A DNA stretch of 64,000 bases from Leucobacter tardus (GTDB taxonomy: Bacteria; Actinomycetota; Actinomycetes; Actinomycetales; Microbacteriaceae), in the NCBI RefSeq assembly GCF_017583045.1, contig NZ_JAGFBF010000006.1, forward strand, positions 62,001-126,000, in the 5' to 3' direction. The notes under the pieces are model-generated. The model was not told the DNA's origin. It made no database searches and saw only the letters and a list, made by a program, of their open reading frames with translations. The translations under genes were made by a program, and so were the position numbers. Shown here piece after piece: positions 9,785-19,524 of this stretch; within the stretch, counting starts at the first letter, position 1; each line of letters starts with the position of its first letter.

Positions 9785-10314
9785 AGCCCCGACCGCCGGG
9801 TCTCCGCGAGCTCCACGAGACGGTCGCGCAAGGTCTCCGCATCGGCCATCGGCAGCCCGGGCAGATGCACACCGGTCGCCGCGGACGCGGTCACGAACTT
9901 CAGCGTCGCGAGCCCCAGCGCGCGCAGCAGCGGCCCACGGGTGACATCGACGAGCTGCAATCGGCCGTAGGGGACGGCGATGACGCGCTCGAAGAGAATG
10001 CCGCGGCGGAAGAGCAGATCATCGTCGCGCAGCACGTAGCCGATCGCTTTCACACGACGGAAGGCGAGCACCGCGTTCACGAGCAGGACGAGCGACAGCA
10101 CCCCGATGCCCGCGAGCACCCACGGTGCCGGTTCGTCCGCGACGACCAGCACGACGACACCGACCGCGATCACCACCAGCACCAGGATGAGGTTGGTCAC
10201 GAGATCGGCGACCGCGTACTTCGACGACACCCGCTTCCACTCGTGGTCGGGAATCGGCCACTCGGCCGCGTTCGCTCCCGTTCCGGCCGCGGTGCCGGAT
10301 TCCCGGCCGGTCAT
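9781..10314 (-). CDS. PH (bPH_2) domain membrane protein, YdbS-like
   Basis: 177 residues: two membrane helices at about 36-80, then one bPH_2 domain (FRRGILFERVIAVPYGRLQLVDVTRGPL at about 108-135). It ends ETRRSGL. ATG 10314 is preferred because AGGGAG lies seven bases upstream; an in-frame GTG at 10338 has no good ribosome binding site. The stop overlaps the start of the larger PH-domain gene. It is probably the small partner of that protein, as ydbS is of ydbT. Confidence 0.83.
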   Translation of the reverse strand: MTGRESGTAAGTGANAAEWPIPDHEWKRVSSKYAVADLVTNLILVLVVIAVGVVVLVVADEPAPWVLAGIGVLSLVLLVNAVLAFRRVKAIGYVLRDDDLLFRRGILFERVIAVPYGRLQLVDVTRGPLLRALGLATLKFVTASAATGVHLPGLPMADAETLRDRLVELAETRRSGL

Positions 10315-10390
10315 GGGGTCACTCCCTGTTGCACTCACGTCACCACCATACCGGCGTGGACCGACGCCGCACAGGGCTGCGGTCCCGCGC

Positions 10391-10924
10391 TCAGCGCGCC
10401 GAATCGCGGAAGGCCGGCTGGTCTACCGGCCCGCTCTCGGGGCTTCCGTCGCCCGGCCCGTCATGCGCGTCGCCATCGCCCGGCGGCACGCGACACAGGC
10501 GCTCGGCGATCACGCCGGCGATGAGCAGCACCAGTCCGGCGCCGGCGACGCACGCCATGGGCCCCCACGCCGACGCGGCGGGGACCACCGTGCGCAGCAG
10601 CGCCGGGACCAGCAATCCGACCCCGAACCCGGCGAACAGGCCGCCAGCGAACTGGCTGGCGCGTGCGCCCGCCAGGATCCTGACCGCCGCGAACGGATCG
10701 ACGTTGCCACCGGTGTCCCGCGTCACCCTGCGTCGCAGGATCACCGCCATGACGAGCACGGCGATCGCGACCGCGGTCAGCGTGAGGGGCAACGACAGCG
10801 GCGGCACGAAGAGCGCGAAGCCGCGCGAGGCACGCGTGACGTGGAGCAGCAGGCCGATGCCGAGACCGCTCACCGCGAATGCCAGGGTCGCGAGCGGAGA
10901 GGTCGCTCGCTGTCCGCTAGTCAT
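10391..10924 (-). CDS. DUF3180 family membrane protein
   Basis: 177 residues with four predicted membrane helices (about 10-27, 38-60, 85-107, 118-140) and a hydrophilic Gly/Asp/Pro-rich tail. It matches DUF3180 proteins, which in actinobacteria follow folK (M. tuberculosis Rv3605c). ATG 10924 overlaps the folK stop by eight bases, so it is the last gene of the folate operon. Function unknown. Confidence 0.8.
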   Translation of the reverse strand: MTSGQRATSPLATLAFAVSGLGIGLLLHVTRASRGFALFVPPLSLPLTLTAVAIAVLVMAVILRRRVTRDTGGNVDPFAAVRILAGARASQFAGGLFAGFGVGLLVPALLRTVVPAASAWGPMACVAGAGLVLLIAGVIAERLCRVPPGDGDAHDGPGDGSPESGPVDQPAFRDSAR

Positions 10925-11456
10925 CGTGGCCGTTCGACGGCTCGACCGATGCGGTCGGGGTGAGCGGACGCGTGGTGTCGCCGATCCGGTCGAGGAGGTC
11001 TCTGACTCTCCCGTGCCCCATGAGCACCGCATCGGGGTCGAGATCGAGCCACGGCGCGAGCACGAAGTCGCGCTCGTGCGCTCGCGGGTGCGGCACGGTC
11101 AGCCGGTCATCGCGCACGGCGCCGCCGCCGAAGAGAATGAGGTCGATGTCGAGGGTGCGGTCACCCCATCTGATGTCGCGGGTGCGACCGTGATCGGTCT
11201 CGATCGCCTGCATGCGATCGAGCAATTCGTGCGCCGTCAGTGTGGTCGTCGCGGACGCCACGGCGTTCAGGTAGGCGGGGGCCTCCGGATCGGGCCCCGA
11301 CTCCGTCAACGCCACCGTCTCGCGCAGCGGCGACAGCACCAGATCGGACACCCCAGGTGTCTGCGCCAGCGCATGCGCGGCTCGCTCGATCGTCTCTCCC
11401 CGATCACCGAGGTTCGCCCCGAACGCCACGAGCACCGGAACGATGCGGGCGATCAT
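10917..11456 (-). CDS. folK: 2-amino-4-hydroxy-6-hydroxymethyldihydropteridine pyrophosphokinase
   Basis: 179 residues. HPPK transfers pyrophosphate from ATP to hydroxymethyl-dihydropterin, the step before dihydropteroate synthase. Visible signatures are VAFGANLGDRGETI at 9-22, RDIRWGDRTLDIDLILFG at about 93-110 (the DxD magnesium site) and PHPRAHERDFVL at about 122-133. Its ATG overlaps the stop of the folP-folB fusion (ATGA), so the three folate activities are made together. Confidence 0.95.
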   Translation of the reverse strand: MIARIVPVLVAFGANLGDRGETIERAAHALAQTPGVSDLVLSPLRETVALTESGPDPEAPAYLNAVASATTTLTAHELLDRMQAIETDHGRTRDIRWGDRTLDIDLILFGGGAVRDDRLTVPHPRAHERDFVLAPWLDLDPDAVLMGHGRVRDLLDRIGDTTRPLTPTASVEPSNGHDD

Positions 11457-12745
11457 CGCACGGCTCCGTCCGACGATCGCTCCACCGTGACCGACACATC
11501 GCGGAACGTCAGTTCGATCGGCGCGTCCGGCTTGTGCACCGTCACGCGCACCGACCGCACCCCGGAGAAGCCGAGCGCCACGTTCGCCGCCCGCTCGGCG
11601 ACCGTCTCGATGAGGTCGACGGGGTCCCGCCGCACCGCGGCGTCGATCGCTTCGGCGAGTTCGCCGTAGTGCACCGTCGCGCCGAGCGCATCACCGTCCG
11701 CCGCCGGGCGAAGATCGAGGCGCACCTCGGCGTCGATGATGAAGGTCTGCCCCTGCTCGCGCTCGAAGTCGAACACGCCGTGATGCGCGAACACCTCGAG
11801 CCCGGTGAGCGTGATGCGATCGGTCGCGCGGTCAGCGCTGACGCCGGAGCGCGGGCGGTCGGCGGTCGGTGCGTCTTCCCGATCCGGCCCGGCTCCCCAG
11901 GCGCGCTCCACCGCGAGCGCCTGCACGGTGCCGGCGACGTCGTGCACCCTGACCCCCCACGCACCGGCACGGGCGGCGAGAGCGCTCACGACGGCCGTTG
12001 CGAGATCGCGTTCGTGCTCGAGACCACCGAGGTCACGGGCCGACTCGGGTACCCCCCGCAGCGTCTCGGCGAGCATGCGCTTGCGCGAGGCGCCGATGAG
12101 CACCGGAAACCCGAGTGCGGCGAGCTCGGGGAACCGTCGCAGGAGCTCCCAGCACTGCGCACCGGTCTTGTCGAATCCGAGACCGGGATCGAGCACGATC
12201 CGGTCGGCAGCGATGCCGGCGCGGATCGCGGCCTGCGCCTGCGCGCGCAGGCCGTTCACGACATCGTCCACGACATCGTCGTAATCGGAGCGCTGATGGT
12301 CGGGATCGGGGACGCCGCGCCAGTGCCCAAGCACGATGGCCGCAGGCTGCCCGCTCGGAGTCCGCGTCGCAGCGACGGCGTCGAGCATGTGCGGGTCGAA
12401 CGTCGCGCCGGAGACGTCGTTGACGATTCGTGCCCCGGCCTCGATGGCCGCGATCGCGGTCTCGGCGTGGATCGTGTCGATCGAGACGTGCACGCCGTCC
12501 GCGGCGAGCGCGCGGACGACCGGGATCACCCGCCGGCACTCCTCGGCCGCGCTCACCGGCTCGGCCCCGGGACGTGTGGACTCTCCGCCCACGTCGATGA
12601 TGTCCGCGCCCCGCACGCTCAGCGCCCGCGCCCGTTCGATCGCGCGATCGGCGTCGATGAAACGTCCGCCGTCGCTGAACGAGTCGGGCGTGACGTTCAG
12701 CACGCCCATGACCCGGACGTTGCCGGGCACCTCGATGTTCGTCAT
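11453..12745 (-). CDS. folP-folB: Fused dihydropteroate synthase / dihydroneopterin aldolase
   Basis: One 430-residue frame carries two folate enzymes. Residues 8-285 are dihydropteroate synthase (GVLNVTPDSFSDGG at 14-27, DVGGESTRPGA at 51-61, pterin-loop GASRKRML at 218-225). A charged linker (285-308) leads to dihydroneopterin aldolase (309-425: LEVFAHHGVFDFERE and VTVHKPDAPIE with the catalytic Lys). The genes are separate in M. tuberculosis and E. coli. ATG 12745 starts seven bases after the ftsH stop. The folE gene often found between ftsH and folP is missing here. There is no sign of a sequencing join: the linker reads through smoothly. Confidence 0.93.
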   Translation of the reverse strand: MTNIEVPGNVRVMGVLNVTPDSFSDGGRFIDADRAIERARALSVRGADIIDVGGESTRPGAEPVSAAEECRRVIPVVRALAADGVHVSIDTIHAETAIAAIEAGARIVNDVSGATFDPHMLDAVAATRTPSGQPAAIVLGHWRGVPDPDHQRSDYDDVVDDVVNGLRAQAQAAIRAGIAADRIVLDPGLGFDKTGAQCWELLRRFPELAALGFPVLIGASRKRMLAETLRGVPESARDLGGLEHERDLATAVVSALAARAGAWGVRVHDVAGTVQALAVERAWGAGPDREDAPTADRPRSGVSADRATDRITLTGLEVFAHHGVFDFEREQGQTFIIDAEVRLDLRPAADGDALGATVHYGELAEAIDAAVRRDPVDLIETVAERAANVALGFSGVRSVRVTVHKPDAPIELTFRDVSVTVERSSDGAVR

Positions 12746-12752
12746 CGTGAGC

Positions 12753-14831
12753 TTACCGCGGGTCGGGGTCGCCGCCGATTTCCGGCTCGGGCGCGTGCGG
12801 GGCGGTGCCGACCTCGGGTCCGACGATCAACCCGCCCTCGGGGGGCTGAGTCTCTCCTGCGGCGTCCGGACCCGCTGCTCCGAGATCGTCGGTGCGCGCG
12901 GCCTCGGGCATCGCGATCGGCGGTTTCTGGTCGAGCACCGGCCGGTCGGGGTGCGACAGCCAGACGGGTCGCTGCGGCAGCTTCTCGACGTCGGAGAAGA
13001 TCGTCGCGATCTGCCGGTGATCGAGCGTCTCTTTCTCGAGCAGCTCGGCGGCGAGGCGGTCGAGCACGTGACGGTTCTTCGTCAGCACCTCGTACGCCTC
13101 GTTGTGCGCCTGCTCCATGATGGCGCGGACTTCCTGGTCCACCGAGACGGCGATGCCCTCCGAGTAGTCGCGGCTCTGCCCGAACTCGCCCAGGAAGGCG
13201 CCCTGCTGAGCTTGGCCCAGCTTCACCGGTCCGACGGATGCGGACATGCCGTAGTCGGTCACCATCTTGCGCGCCGTGCTCGTCGCTTTCTCGATGTCAT
13301 TGCCCGCCCCGGTGGTCGGGTCGTGGAAGATGAGCTCCTCGGCGACGCGACCGCCGAGCGCGTACGCGATCTGATCCAGCAGCTCGTTGCGGCTGACCGA
13401 GAACCTATCCTCGAGCGGAATGACCATCGTGTACCCGAGCGCGCGGCCACGCGGAAGAATCGTGATCTTCGTCACCGGATCGGTGTGGTTGAGCCCCGCC
13501 GCCACCAGTGCGTGACCGCCCTCGTGGTAGGCCGTGACGAGCTTCTCGTGGTCGCGCATCACGCGGGTACGCCGCTGCGGGCCGGCGATCACGCGGTCGA
13601 TCGCCTCGTCGAGCGCGCGGTTGTCGATGAGCTGCGCGTTCGACCGCGCGGTCAGCAGCGCAGCCTCGTTCAGCACGTTCGCGAGATCGGCGCCCGAGAA
13701 CCCCGGGGTCTTCCGGGCGACGGTGTCGAGGTCGACGTTCGGCGAGAGCGGCTTGCCCTTCGAGTGGACTTCGAGGATCTTCAGTCGGCCGGGCATATCC
13801 GGAGCGTCGACGCCGACCTGCCGGTCGAACCGTCCCGGGCGCAGCAGCGCCGGGTCGAGCATGTCGGGCCGGTTCGTGGCCGCGATCATGATCACGTTGG
13901 TCTTCGGATCGAACCCGTCCATCTCGACGAGCAGCTGATTCAGCGTCTGCTCGCGCTCGTCGTGGCCGCCGCCCATGCCCTGCCCGCGTCGCTGGCCGAC
14001 CGCGTCGATCTCGTCCACGAAGATGATGGCGGGCGAGTTGGCCTTCGCCTCCTTGAAGAGGTCGCGCACCCGGCTCGCGCCGACGCCTACGAACATCTCG
14101 ACGAAGTCGGAGCCGGAGATCGAGTAGAAGGGGACACCGGCTTCGCCGGCGACGGCGCGTGCCAGCAGCGTCTTGCCCGTTCCCGGAGGTCCGTAGAGCA
14201 GCACGCCCTTCGGGATTCGCGCACCGACGGCCTGGAACCGCGAGGCGTCTTGCAGGAAGTCCTTGATCTCGTGCAGCTCTTCGACGGCCTCATCCGAACC
14301 GGCGACGTCGGCGAAGGTGACCTGCGACATCTCTTTGTTGACGAGTTTCGCCTTGTTCTTCCCGAACTGCATCACCCCGCGCCCGCCGCCGGCGGACATC
14401 GACGAGATCATCCACCAGATGAGCAGTCCGATGAGCAGCAGCGGGAACAGGAATCCGAGCAGCGACCACAGCGGATTCGGCTGCGGGTTCTGGTCGGTGA
14501 ACCCGTCCTTCGGATCGGATGCGGTGACCGCATCGATCACGTCGTCGCCGCGCTGGCTCACGTAGTAGAAGTAGACCTGATCGGTGCCGTAGTCGTCATC
14601 GACTTTCGTCAGATCGACATTGACGCGCTGGTCCCCGTCGATGATCTCTACGGACTGCACCCCGCCGTCGCCGAGCAGTTCGAGTCCCTGCTGCGTCGTG
14701 ATCTCTCGCGAACCGCTGCCGGACAGCAGCATCCACCCGACGAGCACGATGATCGGTGCGATCAGCAGGTAGAGCAGCGGCCCCCGGAAGAGCTTGCGGG
14801 TCTTCGAGGGCGTTTCAGCCTGTTCAGCCAA
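12753..14831 (-). CDS. ftsH: ATP-dependent zinc metalloprotease FtsH
   Basis: 692 residues from TTG 14831. Membrane-bound protease that degrades unassembled membrane proteins. N-terminal helix [17 protein letters not shown] (~18-34), a periplasmic-side domain (~35-150), second helix (~155-178), AAA domain with Walker A GPPGTGKT (~237), IIFVDEID, the [22 protein letters not shown], and the zinc site HEGGHALV (HEXXH with Gly in place of the usual Ala). The tail is long and Pro/Glu-rich. TTG 14831 has AGAAAGG eight bases upstream and gives the usual N-terminus; a GTG at 14921 would add 30 residues. Next to hpt, as in most actinobacteria. Confidence 0.95.
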   Translation of the reverse strand: MAEQAETPSKTRKLFRGPLLYLLIAPIIVLVGWMLLSGSGSREITTQQGLELLGDGGVQSVEIIDGDQRVNVDLTKVDDDYGTDQVYFYYVSQRGDDVIDAVTASDPKDGFTDQNPQPNPLWSLLGFLFPLLLIGLLIWWMISSMSAGGGRGVMQFGKNKAKLVNKEMSQVTFADVAGSDEAVEELHEIKDFLQDASRFQAVGARIPKGVLLYGPPGTGKTLLARAVAGEAGVPFYSISGSDFVEMFVGVGASRVRDLFKEAKANSPAIIFVDEIDAVGQRRGQGMGGGHDEREQTLNQLLVEMDGFDPKTNVIMIAATNRPDMLDPALLRPGRFDRQVGVDAPDMPGRLKILEVHSKGKPLSPNVDLDTVARKTPGFSGADLANVLNEAALLTARSNAQLIDNRALDEAIDRVIAGPQRRTRVMRDHEKLVTAYHEGGHALVAAGLNHTDPVTKITILPRGRALGYTMVIPLEDRFSVSRNELLDQIAYALGGRVAEELIFHDPTTGAGNDIEKATSTARKMVTDYGMSASVGPVKLGQAQQGAFLGEFGQSRDYSEGIAVSVDQEVRAIMEQAHNEAYEVLTKNRHVLDRLAAELLEKETLDHRQIATIFSDVEKLPQRPVWLSHPDRPVLDQKPPIAMPEAARTDDLGAAGPDAAGETQPPEGGLIVGPEVGTAPHAPEPEIGGDPDPR

Positions 14832-14999
14832 AGTGCGGGCCTTTCTGCGTGCGCGCTGTGCCGCCGCGACGCGATGCGCGGGCTGCGTGATCCGTTCCAG
14901 AGTAGCCCGGACCCCCGTCACCGCCCTGTGATTCCGCCAAATACCGGAGGCGGAGCGTTCCGCCGGTCGCGAACGGCGCCGACGGAGCGCGGATCCGGA

Positions 15000-15557
15000 C
15001 TATTCGCCGCCGTACACGTGGGGCGCGAGAACCGCGACATCACGCAGGTTGCGATAGTCCTCTGCGAAGTCCAGACCGTACCCCACGACGAACTCGACCG
15101 GAATGTCGAAGCCGACGTACGCCACATCCACCTCGACTTTGAGCGCCTCGGGCTTCCGGAGCATCGTGCAGATACGCACCGACTTCGCGCCGCGGCTCTC
15201 GAGGTTCTCCTTCAACCACGACAGCGTCAGTCCGGAGTCGATGATGTCCTCCACGATAAGCACATCGCGACCGGTGATATCCGCGTCGAGATCCTTGAGG
15301 ATCCGGACCACACCGCTCGACTTGGTGCTCGCGCCGTATGACGAGACCGCCATCCAGTCCATCTGCGCGTGGAAGCGCAGTTCGCGCGCCAGGTCGGCCA
15401 TCACCATGACCGCGCCTTTGAGCACCCCCACCAGGAGGGGCGGGTTGCCCGCGTAATCCACCTCGATCTCGCGAGCCATTTCCGCCAATCGCGAGCGGAG
15501 TTCGTCTTCGGTGTGCAGAATGGCGGAGAGGTTGTCCCCCAGCTGATGCGAATCCAT
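15000..15557 (-). CDS. hpt: Hypoxanthine phosphoribosyltransferase
   Basis: 185 residues. It salvages hypoxanthine and guanine with PRPP. The PRPP-binding loop VLIVEDIIDSGLTL is at about 99-112, and LKGAVMVMADL (~44-54) matches the family's first loop. ATG 15557 is chosen; a TACAGT -10 box six bases upstream implies a leaderless transcript. It lies between tilS and ftsH, the classic tilS-hpt-ftsH order. Confidence 0.95.
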   Translation of the reverse strand: MDSHQLGDNLSAILHTEDELRSRLAEMAREIEVDYAGNPPLLVGVLKGAVMVMADLARELRFHAQMDWMAVSSYGASTKSSGVVRILKDLDADITGRDVLIVEDIIDSGLTLSWLKENLESRGAKSVRICTMLRKPEALKVEVDVAYVGFDIPVEFVVGYGLDFAEDYRNLRDVAVLAPHVYGGE

Positions 15558-15563
15558 GCATCT

Positions 15564-15569
15564 ACTGTA
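15564..15569 (-). promoter_or_regulatory. -10 box (TACAGT) of hpt, leaderless type
   Basis: TACAGT ends six bases before the hpt ATG, so the first transcribed base would be the A of the start codon. hpt (and perhaps ftsH) could therefore be transcribed independently of tilS. Confidence 0.5.
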
Positions 15570-15620
15570 CGCGTGCCGCGGGGGTCGCCGCGCCGTCGCC
15601 ACCGGATCGAACCCGAGCCG

Positions 15621-16673
15621 TCAGTCCCTCGGTGACCCGATCTGTCGTGCGAACACCAGCTCCTCCGCACGCCGCGTGACGCGGACGCCGGGCACGAAGA
15701 CCGGCTTCTGGCCGCGCCAGTCCGTCACGAGCGCGGCGACCGCACGCGTATGCTCGCGTCCGAGATACCCGCCGAACGCAGCGGAAACGCCGCGAATGAT
15801 CCGGTTGCGGATCGCCGCAGGCTCCGCGAGCAGCACCTGCACCGGCACGCGCACCGTCATCTCCGGAGCCTCGACCGCATGCCCGCCGGCGGCTGCGAGC
15901 AGGCGGTCGACCGTGACGGACGCGATCGCATCCAGTGCATCGGCGTCCTCCCGGGCGAGATCGGCTGATCGTGCGAGCGCTCCGCGCACCTCGGGGCCGA
16001 GCTCTCGGTCGATGAGCGGCAGGATCCGCTCCCGCACCCGCACCCGCGCGTAGACCGCATCCCGATTGTGCGGATCGCTCCAGGGTTCGAGCGACTGCGC
16101 CGCGCACGCGGCCACGGTCACGGCGCGCGTCACCTCCGACGCCTCGTCGAGGAACGGGCGGAGCACCGGCACCCCTTCGGCCGATCCGATGGCGGGAATA
16201 CCGGCGATGCTGCGCGTGCCCGACCCCCGCGCGAGCGCGAGCAGCACCTGCTCGGCCTGGTCGTCGCGGGTGTGCCCGGTCAGGATCAGCGCCGGCGACC
16301 CCTCCCCCGCTGCTGCTGCGGCAGACGCGAGCGCGGCGTAGCGTGCCGTCCGCGCGGCGGACTCCGGCCCGCCGCCGGACTCGACGACGACCGATCGCAC
16401 CTCGACGGGATCCAGACCCAGTTTCCGGGCCTGCGCGGCCGCGGCCGCGGCCGCGGAGTCCGAGCCCTGCTGGAGACCGTGATCCACCACCACTGCCCCC
16501 GCGACGATGCCGAGCCTGGGGGCTTCGAACGCCGTCGCGGCGGCGAGCGCGAGCGAGTCCGCGCCGCCCGACAGCGCCACGATCACCCGACGCTCGCCGC
16601 GCCCCCGGAGCGCGCGCCGCACCGCTCGGCGCGTGGCGGCGACCGCGGGGTCGAGCGGGGGCAGTTTCGTCAC
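15621..16673 (-). CDS. tilS: tRNA(Ile)-lysidine synthetase
   Basis: About 350 residues. It converts the wobble cytidine of tRNA-Ile(CAU) to lysidine. The PP-loop SGGADSLALAAA (~35-46) is followed by VVDHGLQ and LTGHTRDDQAEQVLL, both typical of TilS, and RERILPLI lies mid-protein. The GTG at 16673 gives the conventional N-terminus (VTKLPPLDP); upstream in-frame ATG/GTG codons would extend it into the ppa promoter region. Divergent from ppa. The start is the only real uncertainty. Confidence 0.9.
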   Translation of the reverse strand: MTKLPPLDPAVAATRRAVRRALRGRGERRVIVALSGGADSLALAAATAFEAPRLGIVAGAVVVDHGLQQGSDSAAAAAAAQARKLGLDPVEVRSVVVESGGGPESAARTARYAALASAAAAAGEGSPALILTGHTRDDQAEQVLLALARGSGTRSIAGIPAIGSAEGVPVLRPFLDEASEVTRAVTVAACAAQSLEPWSDPHNRDAVYARVRVRERILPLIDRELGPEVRGALARSADLAREDADALDAIASVTVDRLLAAAGGHAVEAPEMTVRVPVQVLLAEPAAIRNRIIRGVSAAFGGYLGREHTRAVAALVTDWRGQKPVFVPGVRVTRRAEELVFARQIGSPRD

Positions 16674-16780
16674 CTCACCACGGTACCCCGCGGAGGGGCG
16701 GTCGCCCGGCTTCCTCCGGTACCCTGGTGCCAGCATGACACGCCGGGCGCACCGCGCCCCCGAACAGATGAGGAGCGCGC

Positions 16781-17272
16781 ATGGCCGCTGCATTCGACGC
16801 CGTGATCGAAATCCCGAAGGGGAGCCGCAACAAGTACGAGGTCGACCACGAGACGGGCCGGGTCTATCTCGACCGCGTGCTCTACACCGGTTTCGTGTAC
16901 CCGACCGACTACGGCTTCTTCGAGGAGACCCTCGGCGAGGACGGCGATCCGCTCGACGTGCTGGTGCTGCTCGACTACCCCGTCTTCCCCGGAGTCGGTG
17001 TGAAGGTGCGCCCGGTCGGTGTGCTCAAGATGAGCGACGAGGCCGGCGGCGACGACAAGGTCATCGCGGTGCAGCACAAGGATCCGCGCTGGCAGCACAT
17101 CCAGGACGTCGAGGACATTCCCGAGTACACCCGCAAGGAGATCGAGCACTTCTTCGAGCGCTATAAGGATCTCGAGCCGGGCAAGTGGGTCAAGGTCGAC
17201 GCGTGGGGGAACGCTGCCGACGCGGAGCAGCTCATCATCGAGGCGCAGCAGCGTCTCGCCGACCAGCACTAG
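16781..17272 (+). CDS. ppa: Inorganic pyrophosphatase
   Basis: 163 residues, normal for family I soluble pyrophosphatase. It hydrolyses pyrophosphate to phosphate and drives biosynthetic reactions. Signature [13 protein letters not shown] at 10-22 and the metal-binding [12 protein letters not shown] at about 52-63 are intact. ATG 16781 follows AGGAG. A TACCCT -10-like box near 16718 would give a 50-base leader. A clear hairpin terminator follows the gene. Beside tilS and hpt, as in other actinobacteria. Confidence 0.97.
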   Translation: MAAAFDAVIEIPKGSRNKYEVDHETGRVYLDRVLYTGFVYPTDYGFFEETLGEDGDPLDVLVLLDYPVFPGVGVKVRPVGVLKMSDEAGGDDKVIAVQHKDPRWQHIQDVEDIPEYTRKEIEHFFERYKDLEPGKWVKVDAWGNAADAEQLIIEAQQRLADQH

Positions 17273-17331
17273 CCGCCCGGCGCGGCACCGCGACGCGCAT
17301 CGCGCCGCACGCCACGCGCCGAGAGCGCACG

Positions 17332-17364
17332 AAGTGGGGTTTCCGTTCATCGGAAGCCCCACTT
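17332..17364 (+). terminator. Intrinsic terminator of ppa
   Basis: Two 14-base arms (17332-17345 and 17351-17364) pair fully if one G-U pair is allowed, with a five-base loop, followed by the pyrimidine-rich TCTGCATTCT. It lies 60 bases after the ppa stop. Confidence 0.8.
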
Positions 17365-17429
17365 TCTGCATTCTCGACGAGGCCCGCGCGGAGGCGGCGC
17401 GACACGCCTCGCAGGCGCGCAGACATGAA

Positions 17430-17521
17430 AAGACCCCCTACGCACCCGCTAGAGCCCCAGTACCCTTGCTTCGTTTCCGACCTGGGGGAGTTCCTGAGGA
17501 TAGCGCCACGTAGGAGGCCCG
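17430..17521 (-). ncRNA. ffs: Signal recognition particle RNA, small bacterial type (4.5S)
   Basis: Read on the minus strand, this 92-base stretch contains the conserved SRP domain IV core CAGGTCGGAAACGAAGCAAG, enclosed by arms that pair (CCCCCAGG with the later CTGGGG), and the two ends close the hairpin (CCTCCTACG with CGTAGGGGG). GGAAAC and AAGCA form the symmetric and asymmetric loops that bind Ffh. The 3' side runs into GTCTTTT, consistent with termination. It binds Ffh and targets nascent membrane proteins. The ends are estimated from the pairing and are good to about 5 bases. Confidence 0.88.
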
Positions 17522-17535
17522 TTCAGTGTAGCGGA

Positions 17536-19524
17536 TCAGCTCCGCCCGCTCGAATCGGCACTCGTCCCGGCGCTCGTGTCGCCGGTCGTCCCGGCCCCGG
17601 CCACGGGTACGGCGCCGGTGGCGGCGACGGGCTCGCCGGTGAGCAGCTCTTCGGCGTGAGCCGCGTCGACCTCGCCGCTGAACTGCGCCTGATACAGCTC
17701 GGCGTACGCCCCGTCGAGCGCGAGCAGCTCCTCGTGGGAGCCCTGCTCGACGATCCGACCGGACTGCATCATCAGGATCGTGTCGGCGTCGCGGATCGTG
17801 GAGAGCCGGTGGGCGATCACGAACGAGGTGCGGTCGGTGCGCAAGGCCTGCATGGCCTGCTGGACGAGGACCTCGGTGCGGGTGTCGACCGACGACGTGG
17901 CTTCGTCGAGGATCAGCAGTGACGGGTTCGCGATGAACGCGCGCGCGATGGTGAGCAGCTGGCGCTCCCCCGATGAGAGCGTGGAGGCGTTCTCCTCGAT
18001 GACGGTGTCGTACCCGTTCGGCAACTGGCGCACGAAGCGGTCGACCATCGTCGCCTGGGCCGCCGCCACGACCTCGTCGTCGGTCGCGTCGAGACGCCCG
18101 TACCGGATGTTCTCACGGATCGTTCCCTCGAAGAGGAACGCGTCCTGGAGCACCATGCCGACGTGGCCCCGGAGCTCGGCTCGACTGAGCGTCGTGATGT
18201 CGACGCCGTCGAGCAGGATCTGCCCCGCGTTCAACTCGTAGAACCGCATGATGAGGTTCACGAGCGTCGTCTTCCCGGCACCGGTCGGTCCGACGATCGC
18301 GATCGTCTGCCCGGGTTGCGCCGAGAGCGAGAGGTCGTCGATGAGCGGTTCGGCCGGATCGTAGCTGAACGAGACGTGCGCGAAGTCGATCCGCCCGGCG
18401 GTCCGCTCGGGCAGATGCTCGGATGCGGTGTCGGGATCCTGCTCGTCCGCGTCCAGCAGCTCGAAGGTGCGCTCGGCCGAGGCGACGCCCGACTGCAGCA
18501 TGTTCGCCATGCCACCCATCTCGGCGAGGGGCTGGGCGAACTCGCGGGAGTACTGGATGAAGGCGGTCACGTCGCCGAGCGTCATCTGGCCGGTGGTGAC
18601 GCGCAGCGCGCCGACGACGGCGATGAGCACGTAGCTCAAGTACTGCACGAACTGCATCGACGGCATGATCGTGCCCGACAGCGCTTGCGCCTTGTAGGAG
18701 GCCTGGAAGAGCTCCTCGTTGCGCCGGTCGAATTCTGCGGCCATCTCGCGGTCGCGGTTGAAGATGCGCACCAACTCGTGACCGGTGAACGACTCCTCGA
18801 TGTGCCCGTTCACGGCACCGGTGTACTTCCACTGCGTCACGAAGAGCTTCTGCGCACGGACTCCGACGAAGCCGACGATGACCGCCGAGAGCGGAAGGGC
18901 GATCAGGGCGATGAGGGCCAACTGCCACGACACGATGAACATCATCGCCGCGATGCCGATGACCGTGAGCACCGACTGCACCAACTGCGAGAACGCCTGC
19001 TGCAGCGCCTGCTGAATGTTGTCGACGTCGTTCGTCACGCGCGAGAGGACGTCGCCGCGCTGGCGACTATCGAAGTAGCTGAGCGGCAACCGATTGAGCT
19101 TCGCTTCGATGTCGGCGCGCAACCCGTAGACGATGCGCATCACCATGCGGTTGAGAATGTAGCCCTGCAGCCACATGAGCACGGACGCGACGAAGTACAG
19201 ACCGATGACCGCGATGATGAGGCGCGAGAGCACCGGGAAGTCGATCGGGGATCCGCTCACGACTCCGTCGAAGATCACGTCGACGGCCTGTCCGAGGATC
19301 TTCGGGGCGATCACGGTCAGCACGACCGACAGCACCACCAGGACCACGACGAAGGCGAACAGCCATTTTTCGGGTTTCAGGAGTCCGAAGAGGCGCTTCG
19401 CCGACGGCCAGAAGTGCTTCGCCTTCTTCGTCGGCTGCGATCCCGACCAGTCGTCGTTGTCGGGCTGGTAGTCGTCCGGCAGTTCGAACTCGTCGGTCGA
19501 GGTGTTGTCACGCTGCTTCGCCAT
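17536..19524 (-). CDS. ABC exporter, fused permease-ATPase (second half of a heterodimer)
   Basis: 662 residues: a soluble N-terminus, six membrane helices (about 50-345), then a nucleotide-binding domain with Walker A VGPTGAGKTTLVN (~411), signature LSSGERQLL and Walker B SLLILDEATSSVD, and an acidic Ala/Gly/Thr-rich tail. It resembles LmrC/LmrD- or BmrC/BmrD-type heterodimeric multidrug exporters. ATG 19524 overlaps the stop of the partner gene (TAATG), so the two are made as a pair. Both NBDs keep a catalytic Glu after Walker B only here (DEATSS); the partner has DDSFSA, suggesting one degenerate site, as expected for heterodimers. The substrate cannot be read from sequence. Confidence 0.9.
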   Translation of the reverse strand: MAKQRDNTSTDEFELPDDYQPDNDDWSGSQPTKKAKHFWPSAKRLFGLLKPEKWLFAFVVVLVVLSVVLTVIAPKILGQAVDVIFDGVVSGSPIDFPVLSRLIIAVIGLYFVASVLMWLQGYILNRMVMRIVYGLRADIEAKLNRLPLSYFDSRQRGDVLSRVTNDVDNIQQALQQAFSQLVQSVLTVIGIAAMMFIVSWQLALIALIALPLSAVIVGFVGVRAQKLFVTQWKYTGAVNGHIEESFTGHELVRIFNRDREMAAEFDRRNEELFQASYKAQALSGTIMPSMQFVQYLSYVLIAVVGALRVTTGQMTLGDVTAFIQYSREFAQPLAEMGGMANMLQSGVASAERTFELLDADEQDPDTASEHLPERTAGRIDFAHVSFSYDPAEPLIDDLSLSAQPGQTIAIVGPTGAGKTTLVNLIMRFYELNAGQILLDGVDITTLSRAELRGHVGMVLQDAFLFEGTIRENIRYGRLDATDDEVVAAAQATMVDRFVRQLPNGYDTVIEENASTLSSGERQLLTIARAFIANPSLLILDEATSSVDTRTEVLVQQAMQALRTDRTSFVIAHRLSTIRDADTILMMQSGRIVEQGSHEELLALDGAYAELYQAQFSGEVDAAHAEELLTGEPVAATGAVPVAGAGTTGDTSAGTSADSSGRS

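Noticed and set aside
12336-15341. 1001-codon open frame opposite folP-folB, ftsH and hpt
   Set aside because: Long antisense frames are common opposite high-GC genes; the composition is unlike a protein and three real genes occupy the other strand.
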